Source: JALYZC01 sp963725645
GTDB lineage: Bacteria; Actinomycetota; Thermoleophilia; Solirubrobacterales; Solirubrobacteraceae
DNA length: 64,000 nucleotides
Direction of reading: 5' to 3'
Assembly (NCBI GenBank): GCA_963725645.1
Contig: CAVRZD010000006.1
Coordinates: forward strand, 930,001-994,000
Below, piece after piece: positions 1 through 9,064 of the stretch (the first letter of the stretch is position 1; every line of letters begins with the position of its first letter). The position numbers were made by a program, and so were the translations under genes. Below the pieces are notes generated by a model. The model worked only from the letters and a program-made list of their open reading frames with translations. It was not told the DNA's origin and ran no database searches.

Positions 1-48
1 GGCGCGCTGCTGCCGCGCGAGCTCACGGCGGGGGTGTACGGCGGATGA
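1..48 (+). CDS. 3' end of upstream CDS, probably an MCE protein (partial)
   Basis: Frame 1 is open from the window edge and ends with a TGA at 46-48 after the residues GALLPRELTAGVYGG. Its stop overlaps the ATG of the next MCE gene (ATGA at 45-48), which argues for translational coupling in one operon. Only 15 codons are visible, so the assignment to the MCE family rests on position alone. Confidence 0.55.
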   Translation, partial: GALLPRELTAGVYGG

Positions 49-1653
49 GGCGCAACCAGCCCAGGAGGCTGTCGAACTTCGCGGCGGGGATGATCGCGCT
101 GGTCGCGGTGCTCGTCGCCACCTACCTCGGCTTCACGAAGGCCATCCCGTTCCAGCACCACTACGCGATCAATGTCGAGTTCAAGACCGCGAACAACATC
201 CGCCCGAACTCGCCGGTGCGGATCGCCGGCGTCAACGTGGGCAAGGTCACGACCGTCCGCCACCTGCGCAGCGGCGAGGAGGACGCGCTGGTGACGCTGC
301 GCATCGACCCCAAGGGCCGGCCGATCCACAAGGACGCGGCCTTCGCGATCCGCCCGCGCATCTTCCTCGAGGGCAACTTCTTCGTCGACGTCAAGCCCGG
401 CACGCCGGGCAGCCCGGAGCTCGGTGACGGCGACACGGTGCGCGCCGCGCAGACCTCGACGCCGGTCCAGTTCGACCAGATCCTGACGTCGCTGCAGAGC
501 GACACCCGCACCAACCTCAAGATCCTGCTGGAGCAGTACTCGCAGGGTCTGGCCGACGGCGGCGCGAGCGGCTTCAACGGGTCGATCGCGTACTGGGAGC
601 CCGCGTACAAGTACTCGGCGATCGACAACGAGGCGACGCTGGGCACCCGCCCGCACGACCTCGGCGGCTACACCCGCCAGGCGGGGACCGTCGCGGCGGC
701 GCTCGACAACAGCCCGCCCGCGCTGCAGAACCTGATCACCGACCTCAACGTCACCGCCGGCGCGTTCGCCGCCGAGCAGGCGAACCTCGAGCAGACCGTC
801 GCCGAGCTGCCGCGCACGCTGCGCGCCGCGCAGCCGGCGCTGAAGGCGCTCAACGACTCCGTTCCCGCCCGTGCGCCGCCTCGTCGCCGACTTCCGGCCC
901 GCCGTGCAGTCCTCGCTGCCGGCGATCGAGGCCAGCCTGCCGTTCGTCCAGCAGGCCCGCAAGCTGGTGTCCCAGCCCGAGCTGCGCGGCCTCGTCGCCG
1001 ACCTCAAGCCGACGGTGCCCTCGCTGGCCAAGCTCAATGCCGCCAGCCCGCCGCTGTACCAGCAGGTCCGCGCCGCCTCCTCGTGCCAGAACGACGTGAT
1101 CCTGCCGTGGTCGCACGACGAGATCCGCGATCCCAACTTCCCCACTCGCATGGGCAGCGGCACGATCCAGCTGAAGGTGTTCGAGGAGTCCGTGCGCTTC
1201 CTGCCCGGCATCGCGGGCGAGAGCCGCGCCGGGGACGCCAACGGCCAGTGGTTCCGCGTGCTGCCCGGCAACGGCGCGAGCACGTACAGCCTCGCGAACG
1301 GCAAGTTCGGTCAGTCGCTGTTCCCGCTCGTGGGCACGAACCCCGGCAAGTTCGGCCGCCCGCCGCTGCGACCCAACGTCCCGTGTGAGACGCAGAGCCA
1401 GCCCGACCTGTCCGCCTCGAACCCCGGCCCGCCGCCGACCCAGGTGAGCTCGAACAGCAACAACCCGAACGCCAAGACGCTCAACAAGCTCGCGCTGGCC
1501 TACACGATCGCCTCGATGCGGCAGCAGCAGGCGCGCTCCGCGCAGCCCCACCCGACGGCGGAGCAGACGCGCCAGCTCGCGCTGACCGACGCCAAGCTCG
1601 CACTGCTGCGCAAGCAGATCGCCGCTGAGGTGCGCCGGGTGGTAAGGCGATGA
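45..1653 (+). CDS. MCE family protein, frameshifted near 861
   Basis: Mammalian-cell-entry (MlaD-like) substrate-binding subunit of an Mce lipid or sterol importer. An N-terminal membrane anchor (about residues 12-30) is followed by the MCE domain (about 38-115, with SPVRIAGVNVGKV and FLEGNFFVDVKPG) and then a long helical region. The first frame runs to about 860; the family continuation FPPVRRLVADFRPAV lies one frame over, where TCC-G-TTC suggests one extra G at 861. The second frame runs to TGA 1651-1653. This may be a sequencing error or a real lesion. ATGA overlaps join it to the genes on both sides. Which of the MceA-F subunits it is cannot be told. Confidence 0.85.
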
Positions 1654-2947
1654 TGACCGCGATCCGCAAGCGTGCCGGCGACTTCGCGGCGATCATCGCG
1701 CTGTGCGTGATCGCGCTGGGCGTGGGTGGCTACATCCTGTCGCAGGAGCGCTTCCGCTTCCCGTTCATCCAGAGCGAGCCGTTCAAGCTCAAGGCGGAGC
1801 TGTCCACTGCGCAGGCCGTGACACCGGGCCAGGGCCAGACCGTGCGCGTGGCGGGCGTGCGCATCGGGGACCTCTCGGCCGTCGACCTCAAGGACGGGCG
1901 GGCGATCGTGACGATGGACATCGACCAGGACTACAAGCGCCTCATCCACACCGACGCGACCGCGCTCCTGCGTCCGAAGACCGGCCTGAAGGACATGTTC
2001 ATCGAGGTCAACCCAGGCTCCAACACCGCGCCGTTGGCAAGCGCCGGCTGGACGATCCCGATCCGCAACACGCTGCCGGACATCAACCCCGACGAGATCT
2101 TCTCGGCGCTCGACACCGACACGCGTGACTACCTCAAGCTGCTGATCAACGGAGCGGGCCGCGGGCTCTCCGGGCGCGGTAACGACCTCCAGGAGGTCTT
2201 CCGCCGCTTCGAGCCCACACACCGCGACCTCGCGACGGTGGCCGAGGCCGTGGCGACCCGCCGCTCCAACCTGCGCCGCCTGGTGCACTCGCTCAACGAC
2301 CTCAACGGCGCGCTGGCCGCGCGCCGCGGCGAGCTCGCCGAGCTCATCACGACGTCGTCCGTGGTCTTCCGCGCCTTCGCGTCCGAGGACGCCAACATCT
2401 CGCGCGCGATCCGCGACTTCCCCGGGGCGCTGCGCCAGACCACCGACACGCTCGGCCGCGTCCAGCGACTCGCGCAGGTGCTCGGCCCGACCGCCGAGAA
2501 GCTGCGCCCGGCCGTGCGCGCGCTGAACACCGCCAACCAGGCGATCATCCCGTTCGCCAACGAGTCGACGCCGATCCTCTCCAAGCAGATCCGTCCATTC
2601 GTGCGCGACGCGCGCCCGATCGTCGCGGACCTGCGGCCGGCCGCGTCCAACCTCGCCAAGACGACGCCGGACCTGACGAAGAGCTTCACGGTGCTCAACC
2701 ACCTGTTCAACCTGCTCGGCTACAACCCGGGCAACGCTCGAACACCCGCAGCTACCTGTTCTTCATCGCCTGGCTCGGCCACCAGGGCGCAAACACCTTC
2801 GCCAGCACCGACGCCAACGGCCCGTTCCGGCCCGTGTTCACGGCCGGCAGCTGCGGCACGCTCGCCGCGGTCACGGCGAACAACCCGGCGCAGGCGATCG
2901 CCATGAACCTGATCCCGATCCTCACGAACGCGGGAATCTGCGGCTAG
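1650..2947 (+). CDS. MCE family protein, frameshifted near 2737
   Basis: Second MCE subunit of the operon, starting on an ATG that overlaps the previous TGA. An anchor at about residues 13-32 precedes an MCE domain with GQGQTVRVAGVRIGDLS and LKDMFIEVNPGS, then a helical needle region. The frame ends early at about 2736 after YNPGN. The expected tail (SYLFFIAWLGHQGANTF, then a Cys-containing end TAGSCG...AGICG) is in another frame and stops at TAG 2945-2947. One base appears to be missing near 2736-2738. The inverted-repeat element begins right at this stop. Confidence 0.85.
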
Positions 2948-3112
2948 AGATGTTCGGCCTTCTGCCCCCACACCTCTGGATGACGCGCGATGTCTTCGCT
3001 GGATCGGCGTCATCGGGTTTGCCTTTGCCTCCAGCAAAGGCTGCACCCTGCTTCCTTGACCAGCTCGACCTCGCGCGCCCCCAGAGGCGCGCGGGCAGAA
3101 GGCCGAACATCT
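2945..3112 (+). repeat. structured inverted-repeat element, copy 1
   Basis: Segment between two MCE genes. Its ends pair perfectly over 20 bp (2948-2967 with 3093-3112) and, with three mismatches, over 32 bp (2948-2979 with 3081-3112). Inside, GATGACGC (2979-2986) can pair with GCGTCATC (3007-3014), and GCCTTTGC/GCAAAGGC forms a hairpin with a 5-nt loop. A second copy lies at 62392-62562 in reverse orientation. Shared blocks are TGGATGACGCGCG (2977-2989), the 21 nt at 2997-3017 (20 of 21 the same) and CGCGCGCCCCCA (3072-3083). It starts at the TAG of the gene before and ends one base before the next ATG. It is a small mobile repeat or a structured RNA; no family recognised. Confidence 0.85.
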
Positions 3113-3113
3113 G

Positions 3114-4592
3114 ATGCAGAAGCAGGCTCCCTCACTCGGCCGCATCCTGACGATGGTGCTGTTCGCGCTGTCGTGCTTCGGGCTGCTCCTGTTCCTGTGG
3201 TTGTCGTTCGGCGGCGCCATCCCGCTCAAGCCCTCGGGCTACCGCTTCAAGGTCGCGATCCCCGAGGCGACGCAGCTCGGCCTCGAGGCCGACGTGCGCG
3301 TCGCGGGCGTCTCGGTCGGGAAGGTGCGCGGGAAGGAGCTCGACCCGTCGGCCAACCGCACCCTGGCCACGATCGAGCTCGACCGCCGCTTCGCGCCGAT
3401 CCACCGCGACGCGCGCGCGATCCTGCGCCAGAAGACGCTGCTGGGCGAGACCTACGTCGAGCTCACGCCCGGCTCCCCGCACTCGGCGACCCTGCCCGAG
3501 AACGCCACGCTGAATCCCGCGCAGGTCGAACCGACGGTGGAGCTCGACGAGATCCTCCAGGCGCTCGACCCCGGCACCCGGCAGGCCTTCCACGTCTGGC
3601 AGCAGCAGCTCGCGACGGCGACGGTCAACCGCGGCCAGGACTTCTCCGACACGCTCGGGAACTTCCCCGCCTTCTCGACCGAGGGCTCGGCCCTGCTGAA
3701 GATCCTCTACAACCAGAGCAAGGACGTGACCGACCTCGTTCACAACACGGGCACGGTGTTCGAGGCGCTCACGCGCAACACCGGCCAGCTGCAGGGGCTG
3801 ATCACGAACAGCGCCGGCGTCTTCGCGGCGACCGCGTCGCAGAACGAGGCGCTCGCCCAGACGTTCGCCATCTTCCCGACGTTCCTCCACGAGTCGAGGC
3901 TCACCTTCCAGAAGCTGCAGTCGTTCGCGGTCAACACCGACCCGTTGATCAGGGACCTCAAGCCGGTGGCGCGCGACCTCAAGCCCACGCTCCACGACGT
4001 GCGGCTGTTGGCGCCGGACCTGCGCCGGCTGTTCGTCAACCTCAGCCCGCTGATCAACGCCACCAAGAAGGGCCTGCCGGCGCTGCGCGACACCCTCAAC
4101 GGCGCCAGGCCGCTGCTCGGCGCAACGGGCGGGTTCCTGCAGCAGCTCAACCCGATCCTGCAGTTCCTCGAGCTCTACCAGCGCCAGACTGCCGACTTCC
4201 TCGGCAACGGCAACGGCGCGAACGGGCTCGCCAACACGGTGCCCTCGCCGTCCGGCGGCATCGGGCACTACCTGCGCCAGTTCGGTCCGTTCGGCCCGGA
4301 GACGGCCGGGATCTACTCCGAGCGCTCGGTCCTCGACCGCGGCAACGCCTACCCGCCGCCGACCTTCCTCGCCGGGCGAGAGATCCAGCAGCACGGCATG
4401 TACCCGAACTGGGACTGCAAGCCCTCGGGCGGGCCGGTGGCGCGCTCCACGTCACCGCCGGCCGGCGCGAACGGCGCCTTCGGGGTGATTCCCGCGCAGG
4501 GCACGCCGGAATGCTGGGTCGCGCCCACGATCCCGTTCCAGGGCCAGAACCTGCGGTTCCCGCACGTCGGCGCGGCGAACTACAGCAAGTAG
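3114..4592 (+). CDS. MCE family protein
   Basis: Intact third MCE subunit (492 aa). A membrane anchor at residues 11-32 (LTMVLFALSCFGLLLFLWLS) is followed by the MCE domain at about 40-125 (ADVRVAGVSVGKV, LLGETYVELTPGS). A long alpha-helical needle region with Leu/Asn-rich heptads follows, then a Pro/Gly-rich tail with two Cys (NWDCKPSGG, TPECWVAP). The start ATG is two bases past the inverted-repeat element, which separates it from its operon partners. It presumably assembles with them into the periplasm-spanning lipid channel. No YrbE permease or ATPase is in the window; those should lie to the left. Confidence 0.92.
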   Translation: MQKQAPSLGRILTMVLFALSCFGLLLFLWLSFGGAIPLKPSGYRFKVAIPEATQLGLEADVRVAGVSVGKVRGKELDPSANRTLATIELDRRFAPIHRDARAILRQKTLLGETYVELTPGSPHSATLPENATLNPAQVEPTVELDEILQALDPGTRQAFHVWQQQLATATVNRGQDFSDTLGNFPAFSTEGSALLKILYNQSKDVTDLVHNTGTVFEALTRNTGQLQGLITNSAGVFAATASQNEALAQTFAIFPTFLHESRLTFQKLQSFAVNTDPLIRDLKPVARDLKPTLHDVRLLAPDLRRLFVNLSPLINATKKGLPALRDTLNGARPLLGATGGFLQQLNPILQFLELYQRQTADFLGNGNGANGLANTVPSPSGGIGHYLRQFGPFGPETAGIYSERSVLDRGNAYPPPTFLAGREIQQHGMYPNWDCKPSGGPVARSTSPPAGANGAFGVIPAQGTPECWVAPTIPFQGQNLRFPHVGAANYSK

Positions 4593-4598
4593 CTGCGG

Positions 4599-5288
4599 CT
4601 ACGCCGTGGCGGCCGCGCGGCCGCTCGATGCGACCTGTGCCAGGTCATCGAGCAATGCCTCGGCGAGCTTCTTGTTGCCTTCGACGTTGAGGCCGCTGCG
4701 CGAGACCTCGGGACCGAAGGCGGCGATCCAGGCCTTCTGCGGGCCGGACACCCGCGCGTCGGCCTTCTCGTCATCGCGCTCCTCCACCGTGACGCTGCCG
4801 CGCCGGGCGGTCAGCAGGTAGGTCCGTTGCACGCCGTGCTTGCCCGTCGCCTCGAGCGCGACCGTCCCGCTCAGCGACTTGGGCGGCGCCAGCATGCCGG
4901 GCGCCAGGCGCACGATCGCGCCGATGTCGATGTCCTCGCCGGGACGCGGGGCGCTCCACGCCCAGTCGTACCCCCAGCGCGCGAGCGCGCCGAGCACCGG
5001 CATGAGCTGCTTGGCGCGGTCGGTCAGCTCGTAGTCCACGCGCGGCGGCACCTCGCGGTAGCGCTGGCGCGTGAGCAGGCCGTCGGCGACCATGCGGTTG
5101 AGGCGGGAGCGGAGCTGCTCGGTCGAGATGCCGGGCAGCACCCGCTGGAGCTCGACGAACCGCCGCGGGCCCGCCGCGAGGTCGCGCACGATCAGCAGGG
5201 TCCACTTGTCGCCGACCAAGTCGAGCGCCCGGGTGTCGGGCGACCACTGGTCGTAGGGATGTCGCTTGGGGGGAGGGAAGGAAGCCAT
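4599..5288 (-). CDS. HxlR-family transcriptional regulator
   Basis: 229-aa DNA-binding protein. The N-terminal winged helix (residues about 15-110) shows the HxlR pattern: ALDLVGDKWTLLIVRDLAAGPRRF, then LPGISTEQLRSRLNRMVADGLL and YELTDRAKQLMPVLGALARWG. A C-terminal extension of about 110 aa may be an SCP2-like or ligand-binding module (LEATGKHGVQRTYLLTARRGSV). The Cys near the N-terminus used by redox-sensing HxlR members is absent. ATG 5288 is preceded by ACGGAG. It is divergent from the DsbA-like gene at 5454 and probably regulates it or itself; that is inference from layout. Confidence 0.9.
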   Translation of the reverse strand: MASFPPPKRHPYDQWSPDTRALDLVGDKWTLLIVRDLAAGPRRFVELQRVLPGISTEQLRSRLNRMVADGLLTRQRYREVPPRVDYELTDRAKQLMPVLGALARWGYDWAWSAPRPGEDIDIGAIVRLAPGMLAPPKSLSGTVALEATGKHGVQRTYLLTARRGSVTVEERDDEKADARVSGPQKAWIAAFGPEVSRSGLNVEGNKKLAEALLDDLAQVASSGRAAATA

Positions 5289-5342
5289 GCGTACTCCGTT
5301 CCGCGTCGAGGCCTCCGTCCCTTTTAGCAGATCATCCACCGA

Positions 5343-5357
5343 AAGACGGAGAGTCTT
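5343..5357. promoter_or_regulatory. candidate operator between HxlR gene and DsbA-like gene
   Basis: The 165-bp divergent gap holds a short perfect inverted repeat AAGAC-N5-GTCTT here and a second one, GCCA-GTT-TGGC, some 30 bp to the right. HxlR dimers bind short dyads in such gaps, so this is a plausible site. The repeats are short enough to occur by chance. Confidence 0.25.
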
Positions 5358-5453
5358 AGGCTTCACTCGACGAATGTCCGCCAGTTTGGCGCAGCGGGTG
5401 CGTTTCAAGCTGGCGAACGGGCAACTCGTGTCGAAGGGCAGGGCAGGGGCTTC

Positions 5454-6134
5454 ATGGGTGACGTCATCGTGCTGGCGGAACGCCGGCGCTTGCGGGAACA
5501 CAACGGGGACGGCGGGGCGCCCCCGGCGGCCGTCGAAGGCCACGCGCGCACCGCGACCTTCCTGTTCGACCTCGCGTCGCCGTTGACGTATCTCGCGGCC
5601 GAGCGCGTCGAGCGCCTGCTCGGCACCGTGCGCTGGCAGCCCGTGGCCGCCGAGGCCCTGCACCGCGGCAACCCCTGGATCGACCCCGCCGCGCGCGCCG
5701 TCGCCGAGCGCCGCGCCGCCGCGCTGCACCTGCCGCTCGTCTGGCCCGACCGCTTCCCCGACCCGAGGCGTGCGGCCCTGCGCGCGGCCGCCTACGCGGC
5801 CGAGCACGGCCGCGGGGCCGCCTTCACGCTGGCCGCGTGCCGGCTCGCGTACTGCGGCGGGTTCGACCTCGAGGACCCGGAGGTCCTGGCCGAGGCTGCT
5901 GCCGCCGCCGGGCTGGGGCTGGAGGAGTGCCTGGGAGCGGCCGGGGACGTCGCGCGCGACGGACCGCTGGAGGCGGCCGGGCGCCGCCTGCTCGCCGCCG
6001 GCGCGGACGAGCTGCCCGCCGTGCGCGTCGGGCGCACGCTGATCTGCGGTGAGGACCGCCTGGGCGAGGCGGCGGCCTGGCTGCGCCATCACGGCTCGGG
6101 CGCCTGGCGGGTCACCGGACTGCAACCCTCCTGA
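5454..6134 (+). CDS. DsbA/HCCA-isomerase-like thioredoxin-fold protein
   Basis: 226-aa protein whose core from residue 35 reads FLFDLASPLTYLAAERVERLL. This is the start of the 2-hydroxychromene-2-carboxylate isomerase/DsbA fold, with the CxxC replaced by SPLT. A later DELPAVRVGRTLICGEDRL matches the cis-Pro loop and C-terminal strand. The first 30 residues are poorly conserved, so the true start could be internal. Likely a GSH-like-thiol isomerase or oxidoreductase; substrate unknown. It is divergent from the HxlR regulator, a common pairing for stress-type redox enzymes. Confidence 0.7.
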   Translation: MGDVIVLAERRRLREHNGDGGAPPAAVEGHARTATFLFDLASPLTYLAAERVERLLGTVRWQPVAAEALHRGNPWIDPAARAVAERRAAALHLPLVWPDRFPDPRRAALRAAAYAAEHGRGAAFTLAACRLAYCGGFDLEDPEVLAEAAAAAGLGLEECLGAAGDVARDGPLEAAGRRLLAAGADELPAVRVGRTLICGEDRLGEAAAWLRHHGSGAWRVTGLQPS

Positions 6135-6146
6135 CCACGCTCCGGC

Positions 6147-6152
6147 TAGGCT
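6147..6152 (+). promoter_or_regulatory. -10 box TAGGCT of a near-leaderless promoter
   Basis: TAGGCT ends 11 nt before the ATG at 6164 and there is no Shine-Dalgarno between them. Transcription would start at or within a few bases of the start codon. Other genes in the window show the same TANNNT arrangement. Confidence 0.5.
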
Positions 6153-6163
6153 CCCGGACCTCG

Positions 6164-9019
6164 ATGCGCCGCCACGCACGTATCGTCCTCACGCTCGCGC
6201 TCGCAGCCGTGGCTCTCGCCGGGATCGGCGTCGCCGTCGGCGCGGTGTCCTTCGGCGAGGGGCGCATCGGCCCCTCGATGCGCCTGCTGGGCAACGGACG
6301 TCATCTCGTTCCGCAGGGCCGCATGACCCGCGTCGGGAACTTCCCCACCGGCGGAGCCCTGACCAACGACGGTCGCTTCTACTGGACCGTGTCCACGGGC
6401 CGCGGCTTCAACGACATCCGCATCGTCTCGGTGCGCACCGGCCGGATCGTGCAGGTCGTGCCGGTGCCGGGGGCGTCCGGCGGGATCGCGATGGACCCGA
6501 CGCAGCCGCTCGCGTACGTCTCCGGCGTGGCCGACTCCGAGCACAAGGACGAGCAGCGCGCCGGCCTGCCCGGCCGCCAGGGGGACGTGATCCACGTCTT
6601 CCGCTACGGGAAGTCCGGCAGCGCCGGCGAGACGGGCACGATCCCGGTCCCGCCCCCGAGCGGCGCGCCGGACCCGCAGGCCTTCCCGCCCACCGACACG
6701 CTGGGCAAGAAGGTGTCCTGGCCCGACCGCCTGGCCGTCTCGCGCGACGGTCGCACGCTGCTCGTCCCGCTCAACCTGGCCGACCAGGCGGCGATCGTCG
6801 ACGTGGCGAGCAAGGGCGTCCGCTACGTCCCGACCGGCTCCTACCCCTACGGCGCGGCGATCCTGCGCGACGGCCGCACCGGCCTCGTCTCGAACGAGTC
6901 GCCGGGCACGGTGTCCGTGATCGACCTCCAGGCCGGGACGAAGACGAAGGACATCCAGGTCGGCTCTCATCTGTCCCATCCGGAGGCCATCGCGCTGGAT
7001 CCCCGCGCCGACCGCGCGTACGTCGCGATCGCGAACACCGACCAGGTCGCGGTCATCGACACGAAGCGGCTCGCCGTCGAGCGCACGCTGTCGGTCGGCC
7101 GGCCGGAGGGCAACGGCACCTCGCCGGTCGCGCTCACCGCCACGCCCGACGGCGCGCAGCTGATCGTGGCCGAGGCGGGGGCGGACGAGCTGGCGGTCTT
7201 CCAGCTTCCCAACGCGGCGCGGTCGCGCGCCACGGCACTCCAGCGCCGCGCGTCCGCCGTGCTCACCCACGAGGCCCGCGCGGCGGCGGCCCGAGCGCCG
7301 GCGGGAGGTGACCCCGAGGACGCCCCGCGGGCCACCGCCGCCGCGACGCCGCGCCCGGCCGACTACGCGCTGGTCGGGCGGATCCCGGTCGCCTCGTACC
7401 CGGCCGACGTGCAGGTGGCGCCCGCGAGCGCGAATCCCTGCACGCGGCAGCGCAAGCGCGCGCGCCACCGGCTCCCCAAGCGCCGCGCGGGGATCGCGGC
7501 CAAGCGCAAGGCCGCGCCGCGCCCGCCGATGTGCGCCAAGCTGCTGTGGGTAGCCGGGAAGGGCCTCGGCGTCGGACCCAACCCGCACGGGCCGAACCCC
7601 TACGTCATCAACGACGACAACGCGCTCGCGCAGAGCTACCTGCCCTCGATCGTCAACGGGGTCGCGGGCACGCTGGACTACCCGAGCACCGACCGCATCC
7701 GCGCGCTCACGCCGGCTGCGTCGACGCAGCTGCGCCCGTCCAACGGCGAGGCCGCGCCGCCCGGCACGCCGCTGCGCGCGGGCGGGCCGATCAAGCACGT
7801 CTTCTACATCGTCAAGGAGAACCGCACCTACGACCAGATCCTCGGCGACGAGTCGCGCGGCGACGGCGATCCGAACCTCGCCATCTTCGGCCGTCAGGTG
7901 ACGCCCAACCACCACGCGCTGGCCGAGCGGTTCGGGCTGCTCGACCACGTGTACGCGAACTCCGAGGCGTCGATCGACGGGCACTTCTGGGCCAGCGCCG
8001 CCAAGGTGTCCGACTACGTCCACAAGAACTGGAACCAGAACTACGGCGGCCGCAACCGTCCCTACGACTTCGGGGTGTACGCGGTCACCTGGCCGGGCAA
8101 CGGCTTCATCTTCGATCAGCTCGAGCGCCAGGGCATCAGCTGGTTCAACTTCGGCGAGGCCGTGGCCGGCGTGGTCGGCCTGTTCCCCGACAAGGACCGC
8201 ACCACCGAGGACACCGCGGCGGTCAACGCGAAGTTCGCCAAGTCGGACCTCGGCGTGCCCTTCCCGGCCGAGTGCTATCCCAACGACGCCTTCATCTTCA
8301 AGAACGCGATCGACCAGAACACGACCTCCGACGCGTCGCCGCCGGCCGGCTTCCCGGCGAACACCGAGTCGCGGGCCGACTGCTTCAAGCGGAAGTTCGC
8401 GCTCCAGGTCGCGACCAACGGGGTTCCGGCCTTCACCTACATCACCATGCCCATGGACCACACCGAGGGCGCGACCCCGGGGCACCCCACGCCGCGGGCG
8501 TACCTGGCGAACAACGACTACGGGCTCGCGCAGGTCGTCGACACGATCAGCCACTCCTCGATCTGGAATGAGTCGGCGATCTTCGTGATCGAGGACGACT
8601 CGCAGGACGGGCCCGACCACGTCGACGCGCACCGGATCCCGGCCTTCGTGATCTCGCCCTACGCGAAGCGCGGCGCGGTCGTCCACACGCGCTACGACTT
8701 CCTCTCGGTGATTCACTCGATGGAGCTGATCCTCGGGATGAAGCCGCTCGGCCTGTTCGACCAGCTCGCCACGCCGATGTACGACGCGTTCACGCGCAAC
8801 CCCGACAACGGCGACCCCTACTCGGCGATCTCGCCGACGTGGCCGTTGAACGAGCGCAACGCCAACACGGCGGCCAACCGGCGGATGGCCGGCGGCCTCA
8901 ATTTCCGGCAGACCGACCGCGTGCCCCAGGTCGTGCTCGACCGGCAGCTGTGGAAGTCCGTGTACGGCCCCAACAGCGAGCCGCCGCCACCCGGCCCCAA
9001 CGCCGCACCGGGCCAGTAG
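6164..9019 (+). CDS. YncE-type beta-propeller / phosphoesterase bifunctional protein
   Basis: 951-aa exported protein. Residues 1-30 are a signal peptide. Residues about 45-360 are YVTN-type repeats (LAVSRDGRTLLVPLN, AILRDGRTGLVSNES, AIALDPRADRAYVAI). An Ala/Arg-rich linker runs from about 360 to 470. From about residue 543 there is a PF04185-type phosphoesterase (HVFYIVKENRTYDQILGD, then EASIDGHFWASAAKVSDY, MPMDHTEGATPGHPTPRA and DDSQDGPDHVDAHR). The phosphoesterase fold hydrolyses phosphate mono- or diesters at a metal centre; the propeller may bind a ligand or partner. This fusion is known in environmental actinobacteria, but its substrate is not. Confidence 0.88.
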   Translation: MRRHARIVLTLALAAVALAGIGVAVGAVSFGEGRIGPSMRLLGNGRHLVPQGRMTRVGNFPTGGALTNDGRFYWTVSTGRGFNDIRIVSVRTGRIVQVVPVPGASGGIAMDPTQPLAYVSGVADSEHKDEQRAGLPGRQGDVIHVFRYGKSGSAGETGTIPVPPPSGAPDPQAFPPTDTLGKKVSWPDRLAVSRDGRTLLVPLNLADQAAIVDVASKGVRYVPTGSYPYGAAILRDGRTGLVSNESPGTVSVIDLQAGTKTKDIQVGSHLSHPEAIALDPRADRAYVAIANTDQVAVIDTKRLAVERTLSVGRPEGNGTSPVALTATPDGAQLIVAEAGADELAVFQLPNAARSRATALQRRASAVLTHEARAAAARAPAGGDPEDAPRATAAATPRPADYALVGRIPVASYPADVQVAPASANPCTRQRKRARHRLPKRRAGIAAKRKAAPRPPMCAKLLWVAGKGLGVGPNPHGPNPYVINDDNALAQSYLPSIVNGVAGTLDYPSTDRIRALTPAASTQLRPSNGEAAPPGTPLRAGGPIKHVFYIVKENRTYDQILGDESRGDGDPNLAIFGRQVTPNHHALAERFGLLDHVYANSEASIDGHFWASAAKVSDYVHKNWNQNYGGRNRPYDFGVYAVTWPGNGFIFDQLERQGISWFNFGEAVAGVVGLFPDKDRTTEDTAAVNAKFAKSDLGVPFPAECYPNDAFIFKNAIDQNTTSDASPPAGFPANTESRADCFKRKFALQVATNGVPAFTYITMPMDHTEGATPGHPTPRAYLANNDYGLAQVVDTISHSSIWNESAIFVIEDDSQDGPDHVDAHRIPAFVISPYAKRGAVVHTRYDFLSVIHSMELILGMKPLGLFDQLATPMYDAFTRNPDNGDPYSAISPTWPLNERNANTAANRRMAGGLNFRQTDRVPQVVLDRQLWKSVYGPNSEPPPPGPNAAPGQ

Positions 9020-9052
9020 CCGGGCGGGCGGGGCGCGCCCGCGTGCTGGCCG

Positions 9053-9058
9053 TAGGAT
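9053..9058 (+). promoter_or_regulatory. -10 box TAGGAT, leaderless-type
   Basis: TAGGAT ends 6 nt upstream of the ATG at 9065, leaving no room for a ribosome-binding site, so the cyclase message is probably leaderless. Confidence 0.55.
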
Positions 9059-9064
9059 TCCGGC

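Noticed and set aside
2945..3112. Reading the element as a classical MITE with fixed terminal repeats
   Set aside because: The terminal arms of the two copies are mostly unlike each other and no target-site duplication is visible, which a transposase-recognised MITE would normally show. Not fully excluded.
4599..6179. A 526-codon minus-strand frame joining the HxlR regulator to sequence opposite the DsbA-like gene
   Set aside because: Only the last 229 codons have HxlR motifs; ATG 5288 with its own RBS is the start.
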